In this document: in pieces, positions 41,625 to 50,788 of the stretch
Layout of the letters: every line of letters begins with the position of its first letter
Position numbering within the stretch: position 1 is the first letter of the stretch
Source of the DNA: Gemmobacter sp.
GTDB taxonomy: Bacteria; Pseudomonadota; Alphaproteobacteria; Rhodobacterales; Rhodobacteraceae
Length of the DNA stretch: 64,000 nucleotides
NCBI RefSeq assembly: GCF_034676705.1
Contig: NZ_JAUCBS010000013.1
Coordinates: 1,066,501 to 1,130,500 of the forward strand
Direction: 5' to 3'
Position numbers and translations under genes: made by a program
The notes under the pieces: generated by a model
Told to the model about the DNA's origin: nothing
Seen by the model: the letters and a program-made list of their open reading frames with translations, nothing else
The model's database searches: none

Positions 41625-42455
41625 TCAGATATCCTGCCCTTCCAGCATCCGCGCGGCGGCCAGTCCAAGTTCCTGCGACAAGCCGTTGAACAGCCCGTCA
41701 AAGGCCGCGAACAACGCCCGGTTCAGCAACTGCCCGTCGGCGGTTTCGGAGAAGGCGATATAGGCTTCCAGATCGCCATCGCTCAGCGGGCGGTAGGCCA
41801 GCGTCAGATAGGGCAACAGCCATTCGGTGGTTTCCTGCCGGATCTGGGGTTCCTGCGACCACAGGTCGGCCATCATCTCGGCATCGGGCAGGCTGGACTC
41901 GACGGCGCCGCCTTCGATCATGCCCCGGTAGAACGCAAGGTTCGCGTTCAGCGCCCCGGCGACGTTCTGTTCGATCAGGTCGTTCGCGGCGACCAGCCGG
42001 TCGATCATGGCCAGCCGGGGGTCGGATTTTGCCGCCATCTCGGCATGCGCGGCCTCGGCCGCCTCTTTCGCGGTTTCGTCCAGATAGGCCTGGCGGGCCG
42101 CAATCTCCAGCTTGACGATCTGGGCGCCGGGTTCGGCGGCGAAAAAGGCCGTCATCCGGCCGACCGCCTCGGGGTGCGTTGCCAGCTCGTCGCGCAGCAG
42201 GTCCATCGCGACGGCTTCCATGCGCGCCTTGTCATGGATCGCGGCCACCACCGCATCCCAGCGGTTGCCGCCGGCATCGGGGAACAGCTCGGCCTCCAGA
42301 TCGGCGCCATAGCTGACGCCTTCCTGCGCCAACACCCCGAACAGCTCGGGCAGGCGTAGCGCCTGCGCCAGATCATCGACCGGCGCGGCCAGGACGGGCA
42401 GCGGGGCCAGCAGGCTGGCACAGGCCATCAGGGACAACAGGGTGCGGCGCAGCAT
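41625..42455 (-). CDS. DUF2059 domain-containing exported protein
   Basis: A 276-residue protein with a signal peptide (MLRRTLLSLMACASLLAPLPVLAAP). Two helical repeats resemble DUF2059 (FFAAEPGAQIVKLEIAARQAYLD and LEAYIAFSETADGQLLNRALFAAFD). The start at 42455 has GGAG 6 nt upstream, better than the ATG at 42470. Periplasmic; function unknown. Confidence 0.82.
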   Translation of the reverse strand: MLRRTLLSLMACASLLAPLPVLAAPVDDLAQALRLPELFGVLAQEGVSYGADLEAELFPDAGGNRWDAVVAAIHDKARMEAVAMDLLRDELATHPEAVGRMTAFFAAEPGAQIVKLEIAARQAYLDETAKEAAEAAHAEMAAKSDPRLAMIDRLVAANDLIEQNVAGALNANLAFYRGMIEGGAVESSLPDAEMMADLWSQEPQIRQETTEWLLPYLTLAYRPLSDGDLEAYIAFSETADGQLLNRALFAAFDGLFNGLSQELGLAAARMLEGQDI

Positions 42456-42689
42456 GGCGGGCTCCGTCATGGGGGTGAAGCCCGTTCTAGCCCCGCGCCC
42501 CGGCCCTGCCAAGGCGTCGTCCCGTTCCTGTGCCCACCCCCGCGTCACAAGCCCGTGTCGCTGCCCATGTCGTGGCAATGTCGCTGCCGTGTCACGCTGT
42601 GGACAGGCTTTGCAAAAATCCCGAAAATCCCGCTTGCACCCGCCCGCCGCCTGATCTACCTACCGCCCCCAGACGACCCCCAGATGCAC

Positions 42690-42779
<90 letters not shown>

Positions 42780-42844
42780 TTAACTTATAAATCAATGACT
42801 TAGGGCTAGAGTTGGTCAGGTGTGCCACGAAGTGGGACACAAGG

Positions 42845-42939
42845 ATGAAGCTGGACTCTTACCTGAGCCTGTCGCGGCACGGTGTTTACTATTTTCGCTG
42901 GCCGCTGGCCCGGTCGCTTGATCGCCCGGCCCGCAGCAC
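42845..42939 (+). pseudogene. Tyrosine integrase, N-terminal stub cut by IS5
   Basis: MKLDSYLSLSRHGVYYFRWP at the start is the N-terminus typical of phage/island-type tyrosine recombinases, preceded by AAGG. It lies 66 bp past the tRNA-Ser 3' end in the usual att-int arrangement. After ~32 codons the frame runs into IS5 copy 2. No remaining integrase sequence was found in the window. Confidence 0.75.
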
Positions 42940-43989
42940 GACTCTGTTGCACAAATCGGCTGCTGACTGTCCTTCCCCTTTCCCTGGGCAGACTTATCCC
43001 GCGACCTCTGTGACGGGGATGCCGAGCGCGGTGAAGCCATTGAGCACGGCAACCCTGACCTGGAACTCCGCAACCTGACGGTCGAAGTCTCGGGCGGACA
43101 GGCGCTGACCCAGCAGCTTGACGCAGTGCATCTTGGTTTCGGCGCGGCTTCGGCGGTGATAGCCGCTCCATCGTCGCCAGATGGTCCGCCCGACGCGCTT
43201 CGATGTGCGCAGGATTTCGTTGCGCGCGACAGCACCGGGGGTGTCTGGCTTCCAGGGCTTGGCGTTCTTGCGGGGCGGTATGATCGCCGCCGCGCCACGG
43301 GCCGCGATGGCGTCATGGCACTTGCGGGTGTCGAAGGCGCCGTCGGCGGTGACAGTGGCGATCTCCTGCTCGGGAGGGATCTGGCCCAGCAGTTCGGGCA
43401 GCATGGGCGCGTCGCCCACGTCGCTGGTGGTGAACTCGGCCGCCCGGATTTCTAGGGATTTCTCGTCGATCCCGATGTGGATCTTGCGCCAAACCCGGCG
43501 TTTGGTGCCTCCATGCTTGCGGGCGTTCCATTCCCCTTCGCCCTCGACCTTGATCCCGGTGCTGTCCACCAGCAGGTGCAACGGGCCGTTGGAACCCCGG
43601 TAGGGAATGTTCACCTTCAACGCCTTCTGGCGGCGGCTGAGCGTGCTGAAGTCGGGCACGGCCCAGTCCAGGCCGATCAGGCGCAGGAGGCTCTCAACAA
43701 ACCCGGTTGTCTGTCGAAGCGCCATGCCGAACAGAACCTTCATCGTCAGGCAGGTTTGGATGGCGGCATCACCATAGGCGGGCTGCCGCCCGCGCTTGCC
43801 GGTCGGTGCGGCTTCCCATGTCATGGCGGGATCGAACCAGATCGTCAGCGAGCCGCGGCGCTTCAGCGCTTCATTGTAGGCCGGCCAGTTCCTGGTCTTG
43901 TAGGTCGGAGGTGTCGGTCTGCTCATGCCTCACAGCTACCATGCTGGATTCACGAGATGAATCCCTCACAGGATTTGTGCAACAGAGCC
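42940..43989 (-). mobile_element. IS5-family (IS903-type) insertion sequence, copy 2
   Basis: Same length, ends, orientation and transposase as 27667-28716. The left flank (CCGCAGCAC) is integrase sequence; the right flank (GTCCCGCGG) is the 3' part of a Sel1-repeat gene. No 9-bp target duplication is present, nor does one appear when the outer flanks of the two copies are compared crosswise. Confidence 0.93.
42994..43926 (-). CDS. IS5-family DDE transposase (copy 2)
   Basis: 310 residues, identical to the product of 27721-28653, with the same DDE residues in LLVDSTGIK, VTADGAFD and the RAETKMHC segment. Appears intact and may be functional. Confidence 0.95.
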   Translation of the reverse strand: MSRPTPPTYKTRNWPAYNEALKRRGSLTIWFDPAMTWEAAPTGKRGRQPAYGDAAIQTCLTMKVLFGMALRQTTGFVESLLRLIGLDWAVPDFSTLSRRQKALKVNIPYRGSNGPLHLLVDSTGIKVEGEGEWNARKHGGTKRRVWRKIHIGIDEKSLEIRAAEFTTSDVGDAPMLPELLGQIPPEQEIATVTADGAFDTRKCHDAIAARGAAAIIPPRKNAKPWKPDTPGAVARNEILRTSKRVGRTIWRRWSGYHRRSRAETKMHCVKLLGQRLSARDFDRQVAEFQVRVAVLNGFTALGIPVTEVAG

Positions 43990-44715
43990 GTCCCGCGGCA
44001 CACCTTGACCAGCATAATACATGCGACCAAGAGTTCTCTGCGCCAGCGCCTCGCCTTGCTCGGCTGCACCGCGAAGCAATCTTGCGGCTTCCTTGTTGTC
44101 TTGTGGCACACCATCCCCAACAAGATATCTTGCACCGAGCATAACCTGCGCCCCAGCGTCACCTTGCTCGGCTGCATAGCGATGCCACTTCACCGCTTCC
44201 ACTTGATCCTCCGGCACACCAACCCCGAAAGAGTAAATGTAGCCCAAGTTAAACTGCGCACCCACATGCCACTGTTCGCCTGCGGCATGATACCATTTAA
44301 TAGACTCCGTATAGTCTTGCAGCACACCCTTCCCATCACTATACATGACGGCAAGGAGGAACTGAGCATGCGCATGCCCTTGTTCGGCTGCGGCGCGATA
44401 CCACTTTGCAGCTTCCGCGTAATCTTGGGGGACACCTTTACCACCATCGTATAGGTCACCAAGGATGAGTTGCGCATTCACGTGCCCTTGTTCGGCTGCG
44501 GCACGATACCACTTCACTGCTTCCGTTTCATCCTTTAGGACGCCACTTCCAGTATAGTATATACTACCTAGGTTAAACTGCGCTTGAGCATCGCCTTGTT
44601 CAGCTAACCGACGGTTGGAGGTTGCTTCCTGCGAAAGCACCTCTGATGTGGTGCCCGTAAGCAGACCACCGACTACGAGCATGAACACTGCGGAAAAGCG
44701 GATGATGTGGTTCAT
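43990..44715 (-). pseudogene. Sel1-repeat protein, 3' end cut by IS5
   Basis: A signal peptide (MNHIIRFSAVFMLVVGGLLTGTTSEVLSQE) and six Sel1-type TPR units follow (for example AQFNLGSIYYTGSGVLKDETEAVKWYRAAAEQG), ~36 residues each. The frame enters IS5 copy 2 after GRMYYAGQGVPRD and stops inside it at 43966, so the original C-terminus is lost. Base composition is clearly more AT-rich than the chromosome, suggesting foreign origin. Sel1 proteins mediate protein interactions; the role is unknown. Confidence 0.85.
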
Positions 44716-44738
44716 GTGGACTCCGGTGTGGTGATCAG

Positions 44739-45599
44739 CCTAGGGGCAGGACTCGTTCTCGCTTCATAGCCAGAACATGACGGTAGCGGCGAGGGCGATG
44801 GCGGATAGGAAGACCTTCGGGCACCGGTCGTATCGCGTTGCGACCCGTCGCCAGTCCTTGAGCCGCCCGAACATGATCTCGATCCGGTTACGGCGTTTGT
44901 AGCGGCGCTTGTCATGCTTGACGGGTTTGCCGCGTGACTTCCGGCCGGGGATGCAGGGCTTTATCCCTTTGTCTCTCAACGCTTCCCTGAACCAGTCGGC
45001 GTCATGGCCCCGGTCGGCCAGCAACCACTCCGCCTTTGGCAGGCTGCCCAGCAGGGCCGCCGCACCCGTGTAGTCGCTGACCTGGCCTGCGGTCATGAAG
45101 AAGCGGATCGGCCGACCGTCGGCGTCGGCGACGGCGTGCAGCTTGGTGTTCATGCCGCCCTTGGTTCGGCCGATCAGACGACCCCTCTGGTCGCCGGGGC
45201 CCCCTTTTTCGACCGCAGGCTGGTCGCCGTGCGGTGCGCCTTGAGATAGGTCGCGTCGATCATCACCGTCTTCGGAACGGCGGCTTCGGCAGCCAGCCCG
45301 TCCATCATCCGGGCGAACACCCCCTTGTCGCTCCACCGCTTCCACCGGTTGTAGAGAGTCTTCGGCGGGCCATACTCCTTTGGCGCATCGCGCCACCGCA
45401 AGCCATTGCGATTGATGAAGATTATGCCGCTCAACACACGCCGGTCATCGACGCGCGGCTTGCCGTGGCTCTTGGGAAAGAAGGGCTGCAGCCGCGCCAT
45501 CTGCGCGTCGGTCAGCCAGAAAAGGTTGCTCATCGTTCAGTCTCCTTGCGGAGCCTGAAGCATGCCGCAAGAAGTTGATCAATGGGTCCTGAACCTAGG
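44739..45599 (-). mobile_element. IS5-family IS427-type insertion sequence
   Basis: Ends CCTAGGGGCAGGACTCGTT (44739-44757) and AATGGGTCCTGAACCTAGG (45581-45599) are imperfect inverted repeats beginning with CCTAGG, typical of the IS427 group that targets CTAG/TA. A second lone end of this type lies at 49968-49986. The right end interrupts the HNH-type gene. Confidence 0.85.
44764..45533 (-). CDS. IS427-type transposase in two overlapping frames
   Basis: The first frame (45174-45533, 119 residues: MSNLFWLTDAQMARLQPFFPKSHGKPRVDDRR..., MIDATYLKAHRTATSLRSKKG) and the second (44764 to ~45210: GDQRGRLIGRTKGGMNTKLHAVADADGRP..., LLADRGHDADWFREAL, RRYKRRNRIEIMFGRLKDWRR) together give the DDE transposase. 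They overlap near a GGGGCCCCC/TTTTT run at about 45197-45212, a likely programmed frameshift as in other IS427 elements. Confidence 0.85.
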
Positions 45600-46089
45600 T
45601 TTTCTGCGGCCCAGAGCGGCTGAAGGTTTGACCAGTGGAAGCAGTGGCGTTGCAACTCGGGGTCGGTCAGGTCGAAGCTGGCGCATGGCCTGATGTGATC
45701 GATGTGCCATTCGCCTTGGTTGGCCCAGGTCATGCCGGGCTGAAACTGGCGTTCCAGATGGGCCATGAGATGCTCGATCGTGCAGCCGATTAGCTCCATG
45801 GTCTTTGCTGCTTTCCGGGCTCCATTGTTCTTCAGGGCGTCGCCAACCCGAACGCGCAGTTTGTTGGCGATCTGGCGATGGGGATTGTTCGCGTGGTGCT
45901 TCCGTGTGGCAGCCACATGCTTCGCTCGGCCTTCGGGAGTCAGGAGCATTTGGCGTTGATAATCCCGGTGATACTCACGCCTCTTTTCTTTGGCTGCTTC
46001 CAGTGCAGTGAGGCGTTGCGCTTCCCGTTTCTCGGCAGCGGTCAGGCGCGGCTTTGGTAACCTCTTGGGCTTTGCTGCCGCCTTCTGTT
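45600..46089 (-). pseudogene. HNH-type endonuclease gene, C-terminal part
   Basis: Basic coiled-coil region (KPRLTAAEKREAQRLTALEAAKEKRREYHRDYQRQ), then NNPHRQIANKLRVRVGDALK and an HNH-like core GEWHIDHIRPCASFDLTDPELQRHCFHWSNLQPLWAAENL. The IS427 element removes the last residues at 45599, and IS256 at 46090 splits it from its upstream part at 47464-47614. Resembles HNH proteins encoded by phages and mobile islands. Confidence 0.8.
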
Positions 46090-47463
46090 GATAGTGCCCC
46101 ACGGCGTGGTGTAGGAGGCCGCAGGCGACGCTGATGGCGACGCTGGCGGTCACCGTCGATCTTCGGAAAGGTTTGGGTTGCGACACCTGAAACCTGAGAC
46201 GGAGATGACGATGACCGACGACAGAATGGCGCTGATCGAGCTGGTTGAGAAGCAGGCCGATGGCGACCTCGTGCGCGAGATGCTGGCCTTTGCGGCCGAG
46301 CGGATCATGGAAGCAGAGATCGAGGCGCGGACGGGCGCGGCCAAAGGTGCGCGCTCGCCGATGCGGGAAGCCCAGCGAAACGGATACCGCGACCGGGACT
46401 GGGACACGCGCGCTGGCCGCATCTCGCTGGAGATCCCGAAGCTGCGGAAGGGAAGCTACTTCCCCAGCTTCCTCGAGCCACGCCGCACGGCGGAGAAAGC
46501 CTTGGTTGCTGTGATCCAGGAAGCCTACGTCCACGGCATCTCGACGCGGTCCGTCGATGATCTGGTCAAAGCCATGGGCGCTGGTGGCATGTCGAAGAGC
46601 CAGGTCAGCCGGCTGTGCATGGAGATCGATGAGCGGGTGGACGCCTTCCTGGCCCGCCCCCTGGAAGGTGCGTGGCCCTATCTCTGGCTCGACGCCACCT
46701 ACCTCAAGGTCAGGGAGGGCGGGCGCATCATCAGCAAGGCGGTGATACTCGCCGTGGCCGTGAACGAGGACGGCAAGCGCGAGGTGCTGGGCGTCGCCAC
46801 CGGTCCGTCCGAGGCGGAGACCTTCTGGACCGACTTCCTGCGCAGTCTTGCGGACCGGGGCCTGCGCGGCGTGAAGCTGGTGATCGCAGACGACCACAAG
46901 GGCCTGCGGGCCGCGGCGCGCCGGGTCTTCAACGCCACCCACCAGAGATGCCGCATTCACTGGATGCGCAACGTCCTGGCTTACGCTCCGGCAAAGCAGC
47001 GCACCGCGGTGGCGGCGATGCTGAAGACGATCTTTGCCCAGGAGAGCAAGGCCGACGCCGAGGCACAGTGGAATGTCGTGGCCGACGCCCTGCGGGAAAA
47101 GCAGCCCAAACTCGGTGCCCTGATGGACGCCTCCTGCGACGATGTCCTCGCTTACATGTCGTTTCCCCGCGAGCACTGGACCCAGATCGCCTCCACCAAC
47201 CCGCTGGAACGTGTGAACCGCGAGGTGAAACGGCGAGCCGATGTCATAGGGATCTTCCCGAACGATGCTGCCATCGTCCGCCTCGTCGGCGCGCTGATGC
47301 TCGAGACCAACGACGAGTGGGCCGTCGCGCGGCGATACATGAGCCTTGAAACGCTCGCCCGCGTCACCGACAATCCCAACGTCAGGCTGCCTGCCGTGGC
47401 TACCTGACAGACCAGGACCTCTCAGAAGGTCGGCGCTCCTACACCACGCCGTGGGGCACTATC
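46090..47463 (+). mobile_element. IS256-family insertion sequence with target duplication
   Basis: Inverted ends GATAGTGCCCCACGGCGTGG... and its complement (...CCACGCCGTGGGGCACTATC), at least 26 bp matched. An 8-bp target duplication CTTCTGTT flanks it (46082-46089 and 47464-47471). It is a clean insertion into the HNH-type gene. Confidence 0.93.
46211..47407 (+). CDS. IS256-family transposase
   Basis: A 398-residue mutator-type transposase. The start at 46211 (MTDDRMALIELVEKQADGDLV) has GGAG 6 nt upstream. DDE residues: LWLDATYLKVREGG, LVIADDHKGLRAAAR and the Glu in STNPLERVNREVKRR. The HTH region contains MSKSQVSRLCMEID. Appears intact. Confidence 0.95.
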   Translation: MTDDRMALIELVEKQADGDLVREMLAFAAERIMEAEIEARTGAAKGARSPMREAQRNGYRDRDWDTRAGRISLEIPKLRKGSYFPSFLEPRRTAEKALVAVIQEAYVHGISTRSVDDLVKAMGAGGMSKSQVSRLCMEIDERVDAFLARPLEGAWPYLWLDATYLKVREGGRIISKAVILAVAVNEDGKREVLGVATGPSEAETFWTDFLRSLADRGLRGVKLVIADDHKGLRAAARRVFNATHQRCRIHWMRNVLAYAPAKQRTAVAAMLKTIFAQESKADAEAQWNVVADALREKQPKLGALMDASCDDVLAYMSFPREHWTQIASTNPLERVNREVKRRADVIGIFPNDAAIVRLVGALMLETNDEWAVARRYMSLETLARVTDNPNVRLPAVAT

Positions 47464-47614
47464 CTTCTGTTCTGCCTTGGCCTTCAGTTTGGCCTTCACT
47501 TCAGGCTTCTCGTAGTATTTCTGAATAGCTGTTTTGCGGGCTTCAAGGCCCTGCTCGCTGTGCCGACCAGGGGATAGCCAGTATCTCAGGAACTTGTCAG
47601 ACCACTTGTGGCCA
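47464..47614 (-). pseudogene. HNH-type endonuclease gene, upstream part
   Basis: In frame with 45600-46089 if IS256 and one target repeat are removed: ...GHKWSDKFLRYWLSPGRHSEQGLEARKTAIQKYYEKPEVKAKLKAKAEQK. The true N-terminus is lost at the left end of IS1595 (47615). Confidence 0.75.
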
Positions 47615-48371
47615 GGGTCTATACAAGCTGAGGAAGTCTGAGAGCATGTTAAGGTGCTCACATGGCTCAGAAAAACGCCTATCTGTTTCGGGGGAGAATC
47701 TCGGAGCGCAAGTTTCGGGATCTTCTGCGGTTGTTTGCGGTCGACATCACCGCGGACCGGGCTGCCGTGCTGACAGGTCTCAGCCACAACACGACCGCCG
47801 CGCTCGATCGCCTCCTGCGCGATCGCATGGCCGAACTGGCCCAGGACAGTTGCCCGTTCCGGGGCCAGGTCGAGATCGACGAAAGCTGTTTCGGCCCCAG
47901 CCGCACGCATGGCCACAGGGGGCGCGGCAATCCGCGCAAGGTGCCGGTCTTCGGCATCCTCGAGCGCGGGGGCCGCGTCCATTGCCAGATCGTGCAAAAC
48001 TGTTCCAGATCAACGCTGCACGCCATCATCGCCGGCCGCGTCCACCTGTCCGCAGAGGTCACGACCGACGGCTTCCGCAGCTATGACGGTCTGGTCGAGG
48101 CGGGCTTCCTGCGCCATCACCGCATCAACAAATACGCCGATCCCGACCATCCCGTCTTCTCGGAGAACGGCGTTCACATCAACGGCATCGAGAGCTTCTG
48201 GAGCTACGCGAAACGGCGGCACCAGAAGTTCAACGGCCTGCGCAGATCAAGCTTCCCGGCCTTCCTCAAAGAGACCGAGTTCCGCTTCAACACACGCGAC
48301 CAGAACCTCTACAAGACCCTCCTCAGATCTTGCAGAATGAAACCCCTCAGACAATGAGCTTGTATAGACCC
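47615..48371 (+). mobile_element. IS1595-family insertion sequence
   Basis: The ends GGGTCTATACAAGCT (47615-47629) and AGCTTGTATAGACCC (48357-48371) are perfect 15-bp inverted repeats. No matching target duplication in the flanks. It separates the HNH fragment from an IS110 stub. Confidence 0.88.
47662..48357 (+). CDS. IS1595-family transposase
   Basis: A 231-residue transposase (MAQKNAYLFRGRISERKFRDLLRLFAVDITADRAAVLTGLSHNTTAALD...). The ISXO2-like DDE domain has VEIDESCFGPSRTHGHRGRG, VTTDGFRSYDGLV and HINGIESFWSYAKRRHQKFNG. It lacks the N-terminal zinc ribbon of longer relatives, as is usual for its short subgroup. Appears intact. Confidence 0.92.
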   Translation: MAQKNAYLFRGRISERKFRDLLRLFAVDITADRAAVLTGLSHNTTAALDRLLRDRMAELAQDSCPFRGQVEIDESCFGPSRTHGHRGRGNPRKVPVFGILERGGRVHCQIVQNCSRSTLHAIIAGRVHLSAEVTTDGFRSYDGLVEAGFLRHHRINKYADPDHPVFSENGVHINGIESFWSYAKRRHQKFNGLRRSSFPAFLKETEFRFNTRDQNLYKTLLRSCRMKPLRQ

Positions 48372-48539
48372 TTCCCGCAAGATCGCGATCAACCGCATGA
48401 AGTCATCGGTGCTGTTGGTGATGGTGAGCCGCCGCCGGCGCGTCTTGCCCGGGGCAGCAATCAGCACCTCATGCCGATGTTTGGAAATGTCGATGCCTAC
48501 CAGAACACGGGCATCCGAAGTATGCTCAACCTTGGCCAT
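48372..48539 (-). pseudogene. IS110-family transposase stub
   Basis: MAKVEHTSDARVLVGIDISKHRHEVLIAAPGKTRRRRLTITNS from the ATG at 48539 is the IS110 DEDD N-terminus; the frame is cut after about 56 codons by the IS1595 right end. It is a different IS110 from the stub at 28717-28852. Confidence 0.85.
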
Positions 48540-48597
48540 GGGCCGGTCTCCTCTGAGCTACTGCCCGATCTTTGGACAGATTTCCGTGTGAGTTAAG

Positions 48598-49463
48598 CTA
48601 CTTCCTGCACCTGCTGATCGGTTTCGATGGTGTGAAGTAGACTACGGCGGGCGGCTGTCCGTCATGGGCCGTGTGTGGGCGATGGTGGTTGTAAAAGGTG
48701 ATCCAGCGCCCGATGCCAGCCTTGGCCTGTGATCCGGTTTCCCAGGCGTGCAGGTAGACGCATTCATACTTCGGAGAGCGCCACAGGCGTTCGATGAAGA
48801 TGTTGTCGAGACAGCGCTCCTTGCCGTCCATCGAGTTCCGGGTGCCGATCCGTTTCAGCCGGTCGGTCCAGGCGAAGGACGTGAACTGGCTACCTTGATC
48901 GGTATTCATGATCTCGGGCGGACCGAAATCTCGGGCGGACCGAAGCGGTGGATAGCCTCTTTCAAGGCCTCGACGCAGAAGTCCGCCTCCAGCGTGTTGG
49001 AGATGCGCCAGGCCATCACCTTCCGCGTGAACCAGTCCATGACCGCCACCAGGTAGAGGAAGCCCTTCCGCATGGGCAGATAGGTGATGTCGGCGCACCA
49101 GACCTGGTTGGGCCGCTCCACCCGCACCCCACCCAGCAGATAGGGGTAGGTCTTGTGTCCCTTCGTGGGCCTGCTGGTGTCGGGCCTCTGATAGATCGGC
49201 ATCAATCGCATGAGGCGCATCAGCCGCCGGATGCGTTTCTGGTTCACGGCATGACCCTCGTTCTGCAGGTGCCAGGTCATCTGACGCACGCCGTAGAACG
49301 GGGTGTCCAGGAACTGCTTGTCGATTGGCAGCATGAGGTCGAGGCTCATCGCCCTCTCGCCCCGCAGCGCGTAGTAGAACGACGACCGCGAGATCGACAG
49401 CAGGCGGCATTGCGCCCCGACCGACAGGCTTGGGGGGCTCTTTTCGATCATCCCGCGCCTCAC
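48598..49463 (-). pseudogene. IS3 orfB transposase, frameshifted
   Basis: The N-terminal part (MRRGMIEKSPPSLSVGAQCRLLSISRSSFYYALRG..., NQVWCADITYLPMRKGFLYLVAVMDWFTRKVM) ends early at RFGPPEISVRPRS. The rest (NTDQGSQFTSFAWTDRL..., DNIFIERLWRSPKYECVYLH) continues in another frame. The cause is an exact 17-bp duplication. All DDE residues are present but separated. Confidence 0.88.
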
Positions 49464-49759
49464 TTGCCGATCCAGGGCTTGAGCTTTCGTGACAAAAAAT
49501 CGTTGGCCACGGCCAGTTCTCCGATCTTGGCGTGCAGGTCACGGACCGCTTCTTCCGCAACCTCCGCCGCCACAGCGGCCTTGCCACCGCGTTCGAAAAT
49601 GCCTGCGACCCCCTCAAGCAGCGACCGCTTCCATTGAGGGATCATCGTCGGATGGACCCCATATTCCGTGGCCAGTTCCGACACCGTGCACTCTCCCTTC
49701 ACGGCTTCCAGCGCCACACGGGCCTTGAACCCCGCGTCATGGTTCCTGCGCTTCTTCAT
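49460..49759 (-). CDS. IS3-family transposase orfA
   Basis: A 99-residue HTH protein (MKKRRNHDAGFKARVALEAVKGECTVSELATEYGVHPTMIPQWKRSLLEG), followed by a helical zipper-like segment. Its stop overlaps the orfB ATG by 4 bp, the usual place for the frameshift that fuses OrfA and OrfB. Confidence 0.9.
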   Translation of the reverse strand: MKKRRNHDAGFKARVALEAVKGECTVSELATEYGVHPTMIPQWKRSLLEGVAGIFERGGKAAVAAEVAEEAVRDLHAKIGELAVANDFLSRKLKPWIGK

Positions 49760-49842
49760 GTCCTGATCTCCTCGTCCTTGGAGACCAGCAGACTTCAGAT
49801 CGTAGCTTCCGTAACTGTCCGATTTTCGGGGAGTAGCTCAAT

Positions 49843-49947
49843 GGTATCGAGAGCTTCTGGAACTTCACCAAGCGTCGGCTGGCCAAGTTCAACGGCGTCA
49901 AGGTCAACTTCGCCCTCCACCTCACGGCCTCCTTTTCGAAGCCGTGA
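49843..49947 (+). pseudogene. IS1595-family transposase, C-terminal remnant
   Basis: 35 codons GIESFWNFTKRRLAKFNGVK...LTASFSKP-stop match the end of ISXO2-like transposases (compare GIESFWSYAKRRHQKFNGL in the intact IS1595 at 47662-48357). The IS3 right end cut it. It comes from a different IS1595 member. Confidence 0.75.
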
Positions 49948-49967
49948 ATCACATCTCAAACCAAATT

Positions 49968-49986
49968 AATAGGTCCTGAGCCTAGG
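49968..49986. mobile_element. Lone IS427-type right end at the island boundary
   Basis: AATAGGTCCTGAGCCTAGG is nearly the same as the right end of the IS427 element at 45581-45599. No other IS427 sequence adjoins it. The stop codon of the chromosomal NYN gene begins two bases later, so this marks the island/chromosome junction. Confidence 0.75.
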
Positions 49987-49988
49987 GT

Positions 49989-50729
49989 TCAGGTGATGTC
50001 GCGGGCCTGCAACTGGCCGCCGGGGCCCTGTTGCACCTCGAACCGGGGCAGCTTGCGCATCAGATCCGACAGTTTCGGGGCGCCATAGGTGCGGGCATCG
50101 AAATCGGGGTTGGCCTGGGTGATGAACTGGCCGATCTGGCCCAGCGAATACCATTCGCCCTCGGGGTCGATGGCGCGCATCGCGGCCACGATCAGCGGGA
50201 TGGCGCCCGTCGGGGGTTCCTTGCCGCCAGCGGCCGGGCGGGCGGGTTCGGGCGTTGCCAGCGGCGTCAGCGCCCGCGCGGGTTCCGACGGCCCCAGGTT
50301 TTCCACATAGATGAACCGCTTGCAGGCCATGCGGAACGCCTCGGGCGTCTTTTTCTCGCCGATGCCATAGACATCCAGCCCCTGTTCGCGGATCCGCGCG
50401 GCCAGACGGGTGAAATCGCTGTCCGACGACACCAGGACAAAGCCGTCGAACAGCCCCGAATGCAGGAAATCCATCGCGGCGATCACCAAGCCGATGTCGC
50501 TGGCGTTCTTGCCCTTGGTGTTGGAAAACTGCTGGTCGGCCACCAGCCCAAGGGCCGCGACCTTTTCCGCCCATTTGTTCAGCCGTTGCGCGGACCAGTC
50601 GCCATAGATGCGGCGCACCGAGGCTTCGCCCAGCGTGGCAATTTCCTCGAACAGCGCCTCGGCATAGCCGGCGGGGACGTTGTCGGCGTCGATCAGCACG
50701 CACAGGCGCGGGGCGCGGGGTTCGGGCAT
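49989..50729 (-). CDS. NYN (PIN-like) ribonuclease-domain protein with OST-HTH/LOTUS domain
   Basis: A 246-residue protein. The NYN domain has conserved acidic residues in LCVLIDADNVPAGYAE (D14, D16), KNASDIGLVIAAMDFLHSG and VLVSSDSDFTRLAARIRE. The C-terminal ~75 residues (LIVAAMRAIDPEGEWYSLGQIGQFITQANPDFDARTYGAPKLSDLMRKL) are an OST-HTH/LOTUS RNA-binding domain. Likely an RNA-processing enzyme. A housekeeping gene at the island border, not obviously part of a defence locus. Confidence 0.9.
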   Translation of the reverse strand: MPEPRAPRLCVLIDADNVPAGYAEALFEEIATLGEASVRRIYGDWSAQRLNKWAEKVAALGLVADQQFSNTKGKNASDIGLVIAAMDFLHSGLFDGFVLVSSDSDFTRLAARIREQGLDVYGIGEKKTPEAFRMACKRFIYVENLGPSEPARALTPLATPEPARPAAGGKEPPTGAIPLIVAAMRAIDPEGEWYSLGQIGQFITQANPDFDARTYGAPKLSDLMRKLPRFEVQQGPGGQLQARDIT

Positions 50730-50788
50730 GGGGTTTCCTTCACGTTGGCCGCCCTTGTGCCCTAAAATACCCCGCGCGGAAAGGCCGA

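Larger units (their letters stand above)
48554..49840 (-). mobile_element. IS3-family insertion sequence with inactivated orfB
   Basis: Ends TGAGCTACTGCCCGA...GGACAG (from 48554) and the inverse CTGTCCGATTTTCGGGGAGT...CTCA (to 49840) are imperfect inverted repeats of IS3-family type. orfA and orfB are on the minus strand. A 17-bp tandem duplication at 48911-48944 breaks orfB. Confidence 0.85.

Noticed and set aside
49989..50729. NYN/LOTUS gene as part of a defence island because it borders the IS cluster
   Set aside because: Composition and neighbours match the chromosome, and no companion defence gene is present; the island ends at the lone IS427 end.
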